Shown piece after piece: positions 24,057-36,917 of a stretch of DNA of 64,000 bases. The position numbers were made by a program, and so were the translations under genes. Numbering within the stretch: position 1 is the first letter of the stretch; every line of letters begins with the position of its first letter. This stretch comes from Doryteuthis pealeii (lineage: Eukaryota; Mollusca; Cephalopoda; Myopsida; Loliginidae): positions 62,467,673 through 62,531,672 of the forward strand of contig CM042145.1 in assembly GCA_023376005.1 (NCBI GenBank), read 5' to 3'. The notes beneath the pieces are model-generated. The model was not told the origin of the DNA. It worked only from the letters and a program-made list of their open reading frames with translations, and did not search any database.

Positions 24057-24739
24057 TATATATTTGTGGTATTACTAATACTATTAGTCAATTTGTGTAT
24101 AGTAGTCTTTAGTTTGTTTTCACTCCAACAATGTTTCTTTTTTAAAACTGCATGTACAAAATAATAAAGTTGGTCCCTTACATTTGCAAGGATTAAAAGT
24201 ACAGGAATCCCCACCCCACTTCAAAAATGGAAAGAGAAAGAAAAAAAAACAACCTAAAAACAACTTGAATATTTCTAGCTACCCTATTAAACTATTTTAC
24301 TATTGATAATATTTAACACACATAAAAATTAAAACAATGTACTCTATTGCAACACTGTTTTATAAATATTTAAAAAAAAAAATGCTATCAACTATATAGG
24401 CTAACAGAGAGAGAAAGAGAGAAGTAGAGGCAATACAGTACTACACATATATCATACAGTAAATGATAAAATAAATTGATTATATATATATTATGTATTT
24501 ATGATTTGGTAAACTTTTTATTTTTTATTTTCAAGTTTCCTTTCCTTTCTCTAGTGTTTGTGTGTCATCTGTGATTTTCCATAGTTGGCTGTAAAACTTT
24601 TCCTATTTGATTATTGATAGCATAACTTAGAAATAATTACATTTGTGAAAGTTAATTTTTCACTCTACTTGGATCCTATTTTCATTTTTATTCATCTATT
24701 TTTTTCCAAATATTTATCCAATATTCAGCTGGTATAGTT

Positions 24740-25272
24740 ATCTTATAATGGAGATTCAGTCTCCGTCTGTCTGTAACTGAATCTAAGCCACTGCTCACGT
24801 CACTATATCCTCAGGAATTGTGTAAATTTATCAACGAGTATTTAATTTATATTGATTAATACTATAGAATAAATCTTATTTATTAACGATGCCTCTATAA
24901 AATTCCGAGTAAGATTTGCTTCAAAACAGCCCATGTTATTAGTGCATTTAAAATCCTGCAATATGTCATATATATCACTAAGAAATAAAGGTTTACATAA
25001 TATATAGTGTGGTTAATTTGCATACTGATTTTAACAAAAGTGGGTTTAATAAGTAATTACTTGGTGTTATTGATCTCTAATATTATTGTTTTATTCTCTG
25101 ATTTTCATAAAGATTTCGTTAATAAATAAGATTTATTCTATGCATCAAGGATTTTGACTATAAATTAAATACTCATTTATAAACTTATATAATTCCTGAG
25201 GGTGTTGTAATCTAAGCAGTGACATAGTTTCGGTTACAGACATACAGACACCGAATCTCCATTATAATAAGA
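24740..25272. repeat. Family F repeat, mostly inverted then direct
   Basis: Positions 24740-25108 are the reverse complement of family F. From about 25109 to 25272 the same family reads forward (gatttattctatgcatcaag to aatctccattataataag). Two F copies are therefore fused head to tail as a partial inverted pair. Confidence 0.8.
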
Positions 25273-25724
25273 TATACTAATAGTTTGGAAAGAAAATTTG
25301 AAATTTAATATTGAAATGGGGGGGGGAGTCCAGTCTATGTCCCATAATAGTTGTTACATTTAGTGTATGAAATTTATATGTAAATGTAACCACTATTATG
25401 GGACAGATTTAGTAATTTATATCTTATTTTCTATACATGACTTAAAAAATATAAAGTGAAACAAGTAGTTGGGGGCGGGGGGGGCAAAAAAACCAAAAAA
25501 ACAAACTCTACCCATCCCATTGAATTTATGCAAAAAATGTAATGTTTGATGATATTTTTTTTTTACTTTAAATCAATTATTGAAGGAAGTCAGTCAGTCA
25601 ATCTACTATTGGTTTGAACAATGTGACTGGCCAAGCACCACTTAACCAGTGTCAAGACAACTGGTACTTATGGGAATTCAGAATAGTCCACTCATGCATT
25701 TGGGTGATTCCATTCCCTGAGTCC

Positions 25725-25885
25725 TGATTGGCTGCTTGGTAATCTAAAACTGTATGTTAAAGCATCTGGGAGTTGATGGTAGGTGTGGCACACCACCTCA
25801 GCAAAACAGCCTCCCTGGTCTAGCACTGGTAAAAAGGAGATAGACTCCCTTGCTGTTAAGTTGATACTGACAATAGGCCACTCCA
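25725..25885 (+). mobile_element. Family A SINE, 5' truncated
   Basis: Only the 3' two thirds remain (gggagttgatggtaggtgtg through gacaataggccactccac). The copy lies at the left end of a local duplication (see findings). Confidence 0.8.
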
Positions 25886-25965
25886 CAGACTACTACTACT
25901 GCTATTATTATTATAGCAGTTTTACTAATGCCTAGTGTTAATATAAAGTTGGAATTTCTTATTAT

Positions 25966-26036
25966 TCCGGTCTAGCACTAGTGAAAAGAGAATAGACTCC
26001 CTCGCTGTCCAGCTGATATTAACAATGGGCCACTCC
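25966..26036 (+). mobile_element. Family A SINE 3' fragment
   Basis: This is a 70 bp piece (ggtctagcactagtgaaaag to acaatgggccactccat). It is best read as the second copy of the tail of the SINE at 25725-25885, made by local duplication. Confidence 0.8.
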
Positions 26037-26083
26037 ATTCATTACTACTACTATTTTTATTATTATCATCATTATAGCAGTTA

Positions 26084-26336
26084 GGGCCGGGTTAGCTCAG
26101 TCGGTAGAGCGTTCGGCTAGAAACCACAAGTTTCCTAGTTCGATACCGGTCCTCGCCAACTCAGTGTATGAATAGCACAGGGATCTGTACAGTAAAGTAA
26201 GGAGCTGATGGTAAGTGTGTCGCTCCACCTCAGATGCTGATAATCTCCTTGGTCTAGCGCTAGTGAAAAGGGGATAGACTCCCTCACTGATTGGCTGATA
26301 CCGACTTTAGACCGCCCCGACAACTTACTTACTTAC
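26084..26336 (+). mobile_element. Family A SINE, well preserved
   Basis: The full element starts gggccgggttagctcagtcg. The A-box-like TAGCTCAGTCGG and B-box-like AGTTCGATACC are intact, and it ends with ccccgacaacttacttact. It interrupts a sequence whose uninterrupted copy lies about 160 bp upstream, so insertion came after that duplication. Confidence 0.93.
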
Positions 26337-26589
26337 TAATGCCTAGTGTTAATATAAAGTTGGAATTTTTTATTACTCTGCAGTGAAACAGGTTATGTGA
26401 ATGAGATTTTGTTGTATTTTGTGAGTTATGTATATTAGAGGTTATATACAATTGAAGCCAAAAATAAGAATGTTTGCATTTTGAGTTTTATCAGTTACAT
26501 TCCTGCAGTGCTATCAAACAGATGTGTGTATTTAGGTTTAACTTTTTAGAAACCCCATTTTAGGAGCTTCAATATTTTTTCCCTTTACA

Positions 26590-26995
26590 AGAGATCAATC
26601 AGCTGGTCACATCAAGTCCTAGCACCTACATGATTGTCCCAACCCTATTGCCCTCATGGTAAGCCCCAAGCCTTTTTATCATAAATGTGCTAGAAAGTGG
26701 TGGCTGCGGGTCTTAGTGTCCGGTGTATGACGTTAAACTCTGATGAAGTTCCAATTCTGGAGCTCTAGGGAATGTGGAATACCCCTTCATCACCATTACT
26801 CCCAGGATCACTCTGACCTGGAGTGGTAGTACCTTTTAGGATCCCATCTATGGGTTAAATATTTTTTAAAATTGAATTTAAAAGAAAAGAATTGAGTACC
26901 CATTAAGAATGAATAGAGCAAACACATATTTGGCATAAAATAACCCAACAAGGGTTGACATACTGCAAAACTCAACAACCATCTCTTTACAAGAT
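26590..26995 (+). mobile_element. Family B element, 5' truncated
   Basis: The copy starts gagatcaatcagctggtcac. It has the full middle and ends caacaagggttgacatactg. Confidence 0.87.
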
Positions 26996-27377
26996 TCAAG
27001 AAGTTTCTCTTCTTAATGAAAGACAGTTTGGAAACTCACAGAGATAGTGGGTCTGAATTATTAACATACCAATAAATATTGGAACCTGGAATATGTTCTT
27101 TTGTCACTAGAATCAACTGTCAACCTTTTTGTCAACCTTTTGAAACTAGCAATAATGTTATGTGTCTTATCTGCATCAGCATGCCATCAACATGAATGCG
27201 ATGTCAACCTAAGGGTTAATCACCCCCCCCCCAAAAAAAAAAAAATTCAGTGTGGGAAGAAAGAATAAAATAGATCACTGCAACCTTTTCAGTGAGATCT
27301 TTATGGGGAGCCACAATCTAATGTGTCTTATAGTAATGATAGTTCAGTGTCCGTAAGAATGTTTGAATGTGCTCTAA

Positions 27378-27605
27378 GGGCTAGTTTAGCTCAGTCTATA
27401 GAACATCTGCCTAGAAACCACAAGGATCCAGGCTTGATACCAGCTCTCAGCATATGAGTAGCACAGCTTGGATCTGTGCAGTAAAGTGAGGAGCTCATGG
27501 TAGGTGTTGCGCTCCACCTCAGACAGAAAAAACAATCTCCCTAGTTTTGTACCAGTGAAAAGGGGATAGACTCCCTTGCTGTCTGGCTGATACCAACAAT
27601 AAGCT
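27378..27605 (+). mobile_element. Family A SINE
   Basis: The head gctagtttagctcagtctat leads into a full body to gctgataccaacaat. The tail is lost. Confidence 0.88.
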
Positions 27606-27757
27606 GAATTGATACTGCATTGATAAAAAGTTATTGGAGTGGTATTTTTTAAATTTGTTATATAAGTGTATCATAGAATTTGTGACAGCTAGTTTCAACA
27701 TCTTAACTATAGAGCTTAGGTCAGAAATAAATTAATAAAAAAAGGGGGCTAAGAGCA

Positions 27758-27804
<47 letters not shown>

Positions 27805-27807
<3 letters not shown>

Positions 27808-28055
27808 GATCGGTTTAGTTCAGTCAGTAGAGCATTCGCCTAGGAACCGCAAGATTCATGGTTTGATACTGGCCCTTGCCAACTCAGCATATGAGTAACA
27901 CAGGGATCTGTGTGGTAAAGTAAAAAACTGATGGTAGGTGTGGCGCTCCACCTCGGATGCAAAAACAATCTCCTTGGTCCAGCGCTAGTGAAAAGGGGAT
28001 ATACTTCCTCGCTGTCTGGCTGATACCAACTTTAGGCCATCCTGACAACTTATAT
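27805..28055 (+). mobile_element. Family A SINE beside TA tracts
   Basis: The start is gggatcggtttagttcagtc, directly after (TA)n at 27763-27804. The end ccatcctgacaactt is followed by tatatatata. It is the 'gactttaggcc' subtype. Confidence 0.9.
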
Positions 28056-28867
28056 ATATATAATTAGTTAATCTCTCTCTCTATATATATATCTATCTCT
28101 ATATGTATACTGTATTGTCTTTCTTTCACTCTGTGTTAAGCCCCTTTATTGCTACTATGATTTAACAGTTATAAAACATATTGAAGTAAAGTGTATTGTT
28201 TTACTTTTATATGTTAATTATAGTCAATAGTAATAAGATTAAAGGTTTGTTGTTTATTGCTAGAGATTTTTTATTCTTTTATTGGGATCTGTACCCCCTT
28301 ACCCTTCACAAATATAGAGAGCCAGTTGTATATTCAAGCTGCTTGTTGCTGTGTTTCACCTTGAAAGTGACACTTTATAAGAAGTGGGTTACTTCCTGTC
28401 ATAAAGATCAGCCATGTTGAATTATTTTAAAATTTAAATCTCACACTAGTTGAGAATATTTAAAAAAAAAAAATGTTGATATAATTAGCAATGATTGTGC
28501 AATTGTCAAAAAATTTCCAACCGTTGAAAAAAAACAAAAAAACAAAACTAATTTATAAAAAATGAATTAATGAATTTTTATAAAATTTATATCCTTTAAA
28601 AAGAATTGAAGAATACACAAATTTTTATTAATTAGTTTATTTTTGAAAGAATGAATATTTGCCATTGAATGTTTCAATTTTTTTTTTTTTACAAATTTAA
28701 ACAAAGTTCAAATTTTAATATTTCTGTTTCTATATAATGTAAGAGAATTTTTATATCAGATTTTTCTTTGATTTCTCATTTTAAAGAGATTTAAAAAAAA
28801 TTAAAGCATTATATATTATTAATATTTTTTTTTTTTTTGTCATTGGGTGTTTACCTTTTTATTATGA

Positions 28868-28945
28868 CTCTGTGTGTGTGTGGTGTGTGTGTGTATATAG
28901 ATATATATCATCCGTGTGTGTATATATACATATATATAGTCATCC

Positions 28946-28985
<40 letters not shown>

Positions 28986-29082
28986 ATATAGATATATACA
29001 TAGTCATCCAGGATTGTATGTGTGTGTGTATATACATATATATAGTCATCCATGTGTGTGTATATATATATATATATATATT
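28868..29082. repeat. GT/AT microsatellite with ~65-bp higher-order unit
   Basis: Alternating GT and TA tracts are separated by agtcatccaggattgtgtg-type spacers at about 28938, 29001 and 29043. It ends about 50 bp before an SCaMC exon. Confidence 0.93.
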
Positions 29083-29132
29083 GTTATGAAGTAGTGGAAA
29101 TAATTATTGCATTTTTTCTTAATTTTCTGTAG

Positions 29133-29297
<165 letters not shown>

Positions 29298-29489
29298 TAA
29301 AATTTTTATTACCTCTTTTGTATTGCTGTTAATTTGTCTACATTTTAGGGATTGAAGATTTTTTTTTTCTTGCTCTACATATAAAAATATAGCAAAATGA
29401 GATATTTGTCTTTTTTCTTCTTCTTTTACTAGTTACTCTGTTTTATAGCTGACAATGAATTAAGTTATTGATAGGAAAACACATAGAAG

Positions 29490-30605
29490 CAAAGCTAAAT
29501 CTGGCAGCCAAGAAGATAGACTTCTGAAGTGGAAAGAACACTAAGAATCTGCTTGGAAACCCTCCTAAAATAAATAATACTACTAAAAAAATCATTAATA
29601 TCCAACTAGACATTGAGCTAGGGTACTTTATGGAGGATGAACTTGACAAAGTCCTAAAATCAATCAAAAATAGAAAAACTGCAGACCTCAATGAAATAAT
29701 CCCTGAAGTATGGAAGACAAGGAAATTTGACAACTTCATTGGTTATGCAATGCAATGTATAAACAAAATACAATAGAGAAATGGACAAAAGGCTGCATCC
29801 TCTCATTCCCAAAGAAAGGTGACCTTGGTAACACTAAGAACTTCTATAGCTGTAAAGGTTCATAAGAACCTTCTTTTCAATCCCAAAGTAGAGAAAATTC
29901 TTAGAAAAAAATCCAAACAAGTTTTGTAGAAGTTGATCCACAACTTCACAGGTCCTGACTATCTGTTGAATTATAGGAGGGGTTTGAGCAAAAAATCTCA
30001 GGACGTCATATGAAATAATTAGGGATATTTTAGACAATTATTTTACTAGTTTGTAAATTATGATTTAGGTTTTAGATTCGGAAGGAATTCTTTCTGATTT
30101 GACAGTTGCCATGTAAACAAAGCATTCCTCCCTTCCTTCCTCTTTGTTTGAGCAGTTACTACTAGTGATATCAGTGGTGATAATAAAGCTGTTGTTTGTC
30201 AAGGGAACAATCTAATTTGTGTTCGATTCTTTCTAATCCAGAGCTACCACAAAAACTACACAAGTCCCTTTTTTTTTTTTTTTTTTTTTTTTTTTGAAAG
30301 AACACCACGCTGCTTAAAAGCAGGGCTGTAATGCAACAAACACTATTGTTTGTAGATTTCTCCAAGGTATTTGACTCCACGCATAGAGGAAAGATGGAGA
30401 AAATACTACTAGCATACAGTATCCCCAAAGGAAATGTTACCATTATAATGATGCTCTACAAAGACACAAAAGCAATCAGCACTGTGTGGCTACTGGATGC
30501 CATGCAGAAGATCTGCCAGGAGCGATGACTGATAGGGATGGATGGTGAGAGAGAGTCATGGAAATCTGTGCTTTCAGCACCACTTGATGATAATGATGAT
30601 GATTG
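29490..30605 (+). pseudogene. Decayed LINE reverse transcriptase
   Basis: The + strand frames give LDIELGYFMEDELDKVLKSI and then KNRKTADLNEIIPEVWKTRK at about 29600-29740 (fingers region). WTKGCILSFPKKGDLGNTKN follows. Next is EKILRKNPNKF with STTSQVLTI at 29890-29960. After a ~300 bp foreign insert comes TLLFVDFSKVFDSTHRGKME at about 30336-30395, the palm motif with F-x-D-FSK-FDS. A C-terminal MTDRDGWxERVMEICAFSTT at 30525-30585 is followed by ATG/ATGATG repeats. Stops and frameshifts break it throughout. The pattern is a non-LTR endonuclease/reverse transcriptase element. It cannot be active. Confidence 0.82.
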
Positions 30606-30709
30606 CAAATAAATAAGGAAAAGTATTCTATGATTATCAATAGATTGGGAAATCGTACTTCTTTTGAATAAACTATGAAATTCAATGTTTCTCTCTTTTA
30701 TATTATTGT

Positions 30710-31000
30710 GGAAACGCATGGTGTAATAGTTAGCGTTATAGGAAATGGACACAGCAAGGCGTGTTCAAATCCTGGGCTTGGCTATTTGAATTTTACTTAG
30801 CGCTAATACCCTTAGGAAAGATATACATCCAACTACTCTCTCTTCAGCCATGGATAAACATTAGGGCAGACTGGGATCTTTAACCTTGGCTAGGTAACCA
30901 GTCTAGGATAAGGAAAACTCTGAATTCAAACCTGTTAAACTCTGCTTAAGAAATTGACCTTGTGCCACATCCTGCTCATGTGGAGGGTTTGGTGAATATA
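30710..31000 (+). mobile_element. Family C element, near full length
   Basis: The sequence runs from ggaaacgcatggtgtaatag to cacatcctgctcatgtggag. It includes a B-box-like GTTCAAATCC. Confidence 0.86.
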
Positions 31001-32087
31001 TATATCATTTCAAGATGCATATCAACTGGTGATAATTGACATATGAACTTAAATCTAAACTTAATATTGGCAAAACAAATTTCTATTAACACATTGGCTG
31101 TGATTGCTAATGCAATAATTATTCTCGTCCGGCGCCATGTTCTAACTCGTGTGACTTCAGTACCAAGCCAGATATCAGAGGTAAGTCTGAAAGGACTTAC
31201 CTTTGCAAAGCTGCACAAAATAGTTTGATGATTTTTTTAGAATAATTTAAAGGCATCTAACTAGAATTCATTGAAATGCAAGGATGTGAAGATTTTCAAT
31301 TTTGTCATTTGCAGATACAAATAAAGATTTCTGTTATATTGTTATTTACTTTGAAAACTACTTAACGGTATTAATGTTTTGTATTTTGAAAGTTGATAAT
31401 TAAAACTGATTTGTGGCCATTTTATAGGTGTGTACCATATATGGCCAATATCGTGGTTATGGACAGTTCTTCGCGTACCATATGTAGTGCACATCGGAGC
31501 CAATGTGTTTATAAAGTGCTTTTGAATGCCACAAAATAAAGAAAACAAAACTTTGAAATGAAATGCATCTTCCGTTTCAATTTTTAAATCTGTGTGGAAA
31601 TTGTATGCAAATGTAACTACTATTGAGACAGATGTATTAGTAGTAGTAGTATGTACAAATAAACCAAATGTTTTGTGGTGAATTGTTTAATGCTTGCATT
31701 TTGTGCAGAAATAAATACACGAGTTATCTCCCTTAGATTGAAATAATTCCAAATATCAATTTAGATAAACTGTAAATTTAAAACGTCTTTTCAAGACTCA
31801 TTCTTTGAGATTCTCAATTAAATGGCGTTGGATAAATATTTAGTCCGAATAATTTTTTGTTTTATTTCATTTTCTAGTTTACTTGTGCCACCCCAAAATT
31901 ATTTATGAAATATTTAAAAAAAAAAAAAAAAAATTACTTTGAGTATTAAACTAAACTAGAATTAAGTAAAGATAACAATTGATCCTCTATGTTTCCTTTT
32001 CATATTTAAAAAAAAGAAAAGGCAAGAAATTAAAGTAATTTTTAATATATACATATATTTAAACATAACTTTAATATAATTAAGGTT

Positions 32088-32650
<563 letters not shown>

Positions 32651-32925
32651 ACTAAAAAGCAAACAAATTTGAAATCGGTATGAAAGAGTTTTCTAATATT
32701 TCTATAACTTTAATCTAAATTTCTCATTGCATTTACTTTTGTTTATTGGAAGAGGAAGATAAACAACATCACGAGAATAAATTGAGTAGAAAGAATAAAT
32801 AGATAGGGGGAGGATATATAAATTAACACTTTGGCAGATAAATTTTTTTTATCCTTGTATAGTAACCAATTTATTTTCAAAAGATTTTCAAAACAGGCTA
32901 AGTTCAAACAAGTTAATTAATCATA

Positions 32926-33453
32926 CTAGCAATAATATGCACCCTCCAAGCATAAGTATTTAAGTTTTAATGTAATGAAATAGATTAAATTAGAAAAACT
33001 AACAAAATTAAATAAAAATGCATATAAAAAGATTACACTTGTTTTAATTATTTTAATTGGTTTCTATATAAAATCATTCATTGATTTTAATGCATTGGGG
33101 AATAAAACAATATTATTAGAGATCAATAACACCAAGTAATTATTTATTAAACCTGGTTTGTTAAAACTAGTATGGGAATTAGTCACACCTTATTTCATGT
33201 AAACCTTTATTTCTTAGTAATATATAAGACACATTGCAGGATTTTTAATGCACTAATAACATGGGCTGTTTTGAGGCAAATCTCAGATTTTCATAGAGAC
33301 ATCATTAATAAATAAGGTTTATTCTATGTATTAATGATTTTGACTATAAATTAGATACTCACTGATAAACTTATGCAATTCCTGAGGGTATTGTGACATA
33401 AATAGGGATGTAGTTTTGGTTACAGACAGACACCAAATTGCTATTATAATAAG
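32926..33453 (+). repeat. Family F repeat, full copy
   Basis: The sequence runs from actagcaataatatgcaccc to caccaaattgctattataat then aag. It follows the family G copy at 32088 by about 270 bp. Confidence 0.85.
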
Positions 33454-33887
33454 AAATAATTAAAAACAAAACAAAAAACATAATTTGATAAGCAGTTGCG
33501 TGTCATAATAAAATAGCATGAAAACAATAAAGCACTCAATTTTAATTATGATACACTGCAAAACAACCATTACACAAAATCTTACACCAGAGTGGAACCT
33601 CCTAGTGATGTTTCTACACATTAACATTAATTGGTCAATGTGCAACGAACTGGAAAATACCTTGCATTAAGCTATCACTAAAAAATTACAAAAATGTCAC
33701 TCTCTGTACTGGATTGAATAAAGGGTTTGGTTCAAAATTCTCAGAGGGTTATTGACTATGAGAGAGACCTAAAGAAGGCTGGTGGGTATTATGGCTGAAA
33801 TATTGTGACTAAAAACCAAAATTAGGATGCTTGTATAGGTACGTCACTCTTCTAATGTATTCTTATTTACGGATTTACGGAAATTCC

Positions 33888-34258
33888 CTGTTGCATAATG
33901 GCTGAAGTGCTTGACTAGGACATCATAGTAAGGGAGTTTGAATAATTCTAGATGTGCTATTATGTTCACTTACAGATAAATACCATTGGGAAATGTATTA
34001 ACCCCCCCTCCTTAGCTCAGTTGGTAGAGCACCTGTCTTGGAATAGCAAGGTTCCAATTTGGGTACTGGTCTCTGCCAACTCCGTGCAGGAGTTACACAG
34101 ATTGGGTAATCTGATCTGTGTGGTAAACTTTTTTTTTTTTTTTTTTTTTTTTTACTTACTTTTTATGGGTTAAATAGTACCACAACTGTTCTTTTACAAG
34201 GATGACTTTGGCATTAAATAACCCACGAAAGTTGGTATGCCATTAAACAAAGAAACCA
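33888..34258 (+). mobile_element. Family D SINE split by a family A SINE
   Basis: The left part 33888-34005 has a tRNA-like head (ttgcataatggctgaagtgc). The right part 34161-34258 is ttatgggttaaatagtacca to ggttggtatgccattaaaca-like text (agttggtatgccattaaac). The A insert occupies 34006-34160. Confidence 0.82.
34006..34160 (+). mobile_element. Family A SINE, 3' truncated, nested in family D
   Basis: The tRNA-like head (TTAGCTCAGTTGGTAGAGC) and about 120 bp of body end in a run of T (34129-34153) and ttacttact. Family D sequence lies on both sides (33888-34005 and 34161-34258), so this SINE inserted into a family D element. Confidence 0.85.
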
Positions 34259-34819
34259 AACGAACCTATTTATGATTGCAGAATTTTCTTATTTCAACTT
34301 ATAAATAAGATACATGTAAGTGAAATATTAATGTCATAATTTAATATTAATTGGGTGAAATGTTATTTCCTTTTTTAGCCTTTTCCTTCCTATGTAGAAC
34401 TGGCAAATCATTATTTGTAGATTTATTTAGCTGTGGCTTCCTTCCAGAGAAGCAAAGCAACTTTGTTACTTTTTTCTTTTGTTGTTAACAAATAGAAATT
34501 GCTTTTTTTTTCTTTTTTGGCTTTTTCTTTTCATCTTGTTATTTTTCTTTTTTTTTTGAGTTGTTTAAGAGGAATGTTATGTTTCACTGTCTGATTCTTG
34601 GAAGCTTCAAAGCTGTGACAAAAATAAACTCATAATTATTTGCTAATACAATTAACCTTTTGCCATCACACATAATGCCAATTATTATGTGATCCATGTT
34701 AAGAGAGGATCGACTTGTTTATGAGCAGGGGAAAAAAAATTGAAGACTTAGATTGATACTGGTTATTTTATAGTCTTTTTGTTTTTAATTGAACTAAACT
34801 GTCCCTATTTTTAATTGGG

Positions 34820-34821
<2 letters not shown>

Positions 34822-34870
<49 letters not shown>
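34822..34870. repeat. (TA)n microsatellite
   Basis: About 49 bp of TA, followed directly by the hammerhead-like sequence at 34895-34923. Confidence 0.95.
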
Positions 34871-34874
<4 letters not shown>

Positions 34875-35159
34875 AATGGGTACAAGAGATAACCTACTCG
34901 AGTTTCACCATAAGGATCTTCAGGGTTAATTCCACTGAATTAATCGAGACACCGATTAATAGCAGTCGATTTCATGTGTGTGGTCATTGCATTAAAATTT
35001 TCGTAAAAAGGAAACTGCCTCTGTATCAACTGCCGGACTGCCAAGACAGTAGAATGAGGTCTGTGCACCCTCTTTCCACTTGAAATATCTCACGCACAAG
35101 TTTCACTCCATATCGTATAATCAACCAAAAGGCAATAAACACTGTGTGTGTGCGTGCAT

Positions 35160-35402
35160 GTAACATAAGTAAAGTCGTAAATCAGTATCAGCCAGACAAC
35201 AAGGGAGTCTATCCCTTTTTTTTTTACTATCGCTAGACCAAGGAAATTGTATTTGGTGTCTGAGATGGAGCGCCACACCTACCATTTCTACTTACTTTAC
35301 CACACAGATATACTCATACACCGAGTTGGTGAGGACTGGTATTGAACCAGGAACCTTGTGGTTTCTTGTTGGACGCTCTACTGACTAAGCTATACCTGCT
35401 CT
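35160..35402 (-). mobile_element. Family A SINE
   Basis: This is a reverse-strand full-length copy from about 35402 to the tail near 35165. It is the 'gatactgatttacgac' variant of the 3' end. Confidence 0.87.
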
Positions 35403-35572
35403 CATTGAACTGTAGATATTACTCTATTCAGTCCGTTTTTTGCTTTTATCTTCCTTAAATAACCTCATTAATTATTATCAATTATATTGTTCAATCACAT
35501 TTTATATTTTTTATAATGATTCAAAATATATTTTATAATATCCAATCCTCTTTCTGATTTTAACAACTCTGT

Positions 35573-35985
35573 CAGTTGGGCTTAGAATACACTAACTGTA
35601 TCTCCTGTTGTGAGGTATGGCACAAAACTGCATCTGATAGTAAGGCTCCAGTTTTGGATATCTGGGGAGTGTGAGGTACCACTTCATTGCCATTACTCCC
35701 AGTTCCACTCTGACCTGGAGTGGTAGTACCTGTTAGGGTCTAATTTATGCCGAAAATAGATAGGTTTAAAAATGAATTAGTATTGGATAAGCATACTTGA
35801 TGTCATATAATTATGTGTAAATTATTTGTATTAAGAAAAGCTACTTGAGGTTATTATTGTTTTCTTAAGATTCTTTTTATTAGTTACTTGAAATCATATA
35901 ACTAAGTACAAACAAATGGCTATTATCAAATAGAAATAGTTATTTAAAATCCTATAATTATGTCTGAAATATTAAAGAATACTTG
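35573..35985 (+). mobile_element. Family B-prime element
   Basis: The start is cagttgggcttagaatacac. B-like 'gacctggagtggtagtacct' follows, then the B-prime 3' part with repeated 'acttgatgtcatataattat' motifs. Confidence 0.72.
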
Positions 35986-36048
35986 ATAATGATAATGAAA
36001 TTTATTGTGTACAGTGCTCAGGTGCACCACAACTCATCAAAGTCTCAT

Positions 36049-36400
36049 GTCCACACCCACATTACTCATTTTTACCTGTTAAAAGGGGAAGATGCCCCAG
36101 TATGCCCAACATGCAAAGTACAACTTACAACCAAGCATATCCGCGCAAATTGTAACAAACTTAAACATATCCGCGCAAATTACTATCAAGCAAGAAACCT
36201 GAAAGACATCTTTAAGAATACAAACCCTGAAAACATTTTAAATTTTATAAAAAAAAAAGCAACCAAAAAATATAACAGAACATAACCAATTATCTCCATA
36301 GAACCACTACTTTAAAGACTGAAATCCAAAATAACCTTTTTGGCATTAAATGACCCACAGAGGTTGATATGCCGTTAAACAAAACTAAAACTAAACTAAA
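36049..36400 (+). mobile_element. LINE 3' end: ORF2 C-terminus and 3' tail
   Basis: The frame at 36049-36285 reads HTHITHFYLLKGEDAPVCPT followed by CKVQLTTKHI. This resembles the C-terminal zinc-knuckle-like region (C-x2-C...H) found at the end of ORF2 in Jockey/I-type non-LTR retrotransposons; the clade is a judgement by eye. After the stop come about 40 bp and then ggcattaaatgacccacaga and ggttgatatgccgttaaac, with AAAC-type repeats. The rest of the element is absent. The tail is the same one that ends family D and some family B copies. Confidence 0.78.
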
Positions 36401-36760
36401 GTCTCATGTTAAGTACACAGAATAATGTATTATATTACATAACAGTTTACAAAAACTTTTAAAAGCAACTACACAAAAAAATGTAAATATAAACAATGTA
36501 TGCAATTTCGTAAAGTCTCTACATAAAATAATCCCAGACGGTTTTACATGCCATTAAAATAAATAAATTGATCATCTCTTTGGTTCATTAGATGAAATAA
36601 TCAACTGGATACTTTTCAAAGTCTGTGTCCAAATTAAAGCTGAGATTTTAAAAACCTATGTTAATGATCTTTAAGAACTTATTAAACATATCTTAATGTA
36701 AATATATTTACAAATTTAATATCACAGCCCATCATCCTTTTATAATACACTAGAAACAGC

Positions 36761-36886
36761 GGTAATTTATGAGGAAGTGCGTCCCGGTCCCCTGCCTCCG
36801 AAATTGCTGCCCGGTGAATTTTAAAATAACAACCCCAAGCTTTGGCGCCACAGCTATCTATCTATCTAAATCGTTTTGTTTGTTTA

Positions 36887-36917
<31 letters not shown>

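Larger units (their letters stand above)
18372..29132 (+). other. SCaMC intron, 10.8 kb
   Basis: The intron starts GTAAGC and ends ctgtag. It holds a mariner N-terminal fragment, eight family A copies or fragments, two family B elements, an 8-bp-TSD fold-back element, a reverse-strand G/F pair and a recent local duplication. No coding exon was seen. Confidence 0.85.

Noticed and set aside
26090..26155. Possible tRNA gene (TAGCTCAGTCGG ... AGTTCGATACC)
   Set aside because: The A- and B-box-like pattern occurs in about a dozen diverged copies followed by the same 180 bp body, so it is the head of a tRNA-derived SINE. The cloverleaf is incomplete.
31043..31228. 61-residue hydrophobic open frame and the reverse frame at 30976-31218
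   Set aside because: There is no similarity I can name, no splice context, and it is an overlapping pair on both strands of AT-rich sequence just after a family C repeat.
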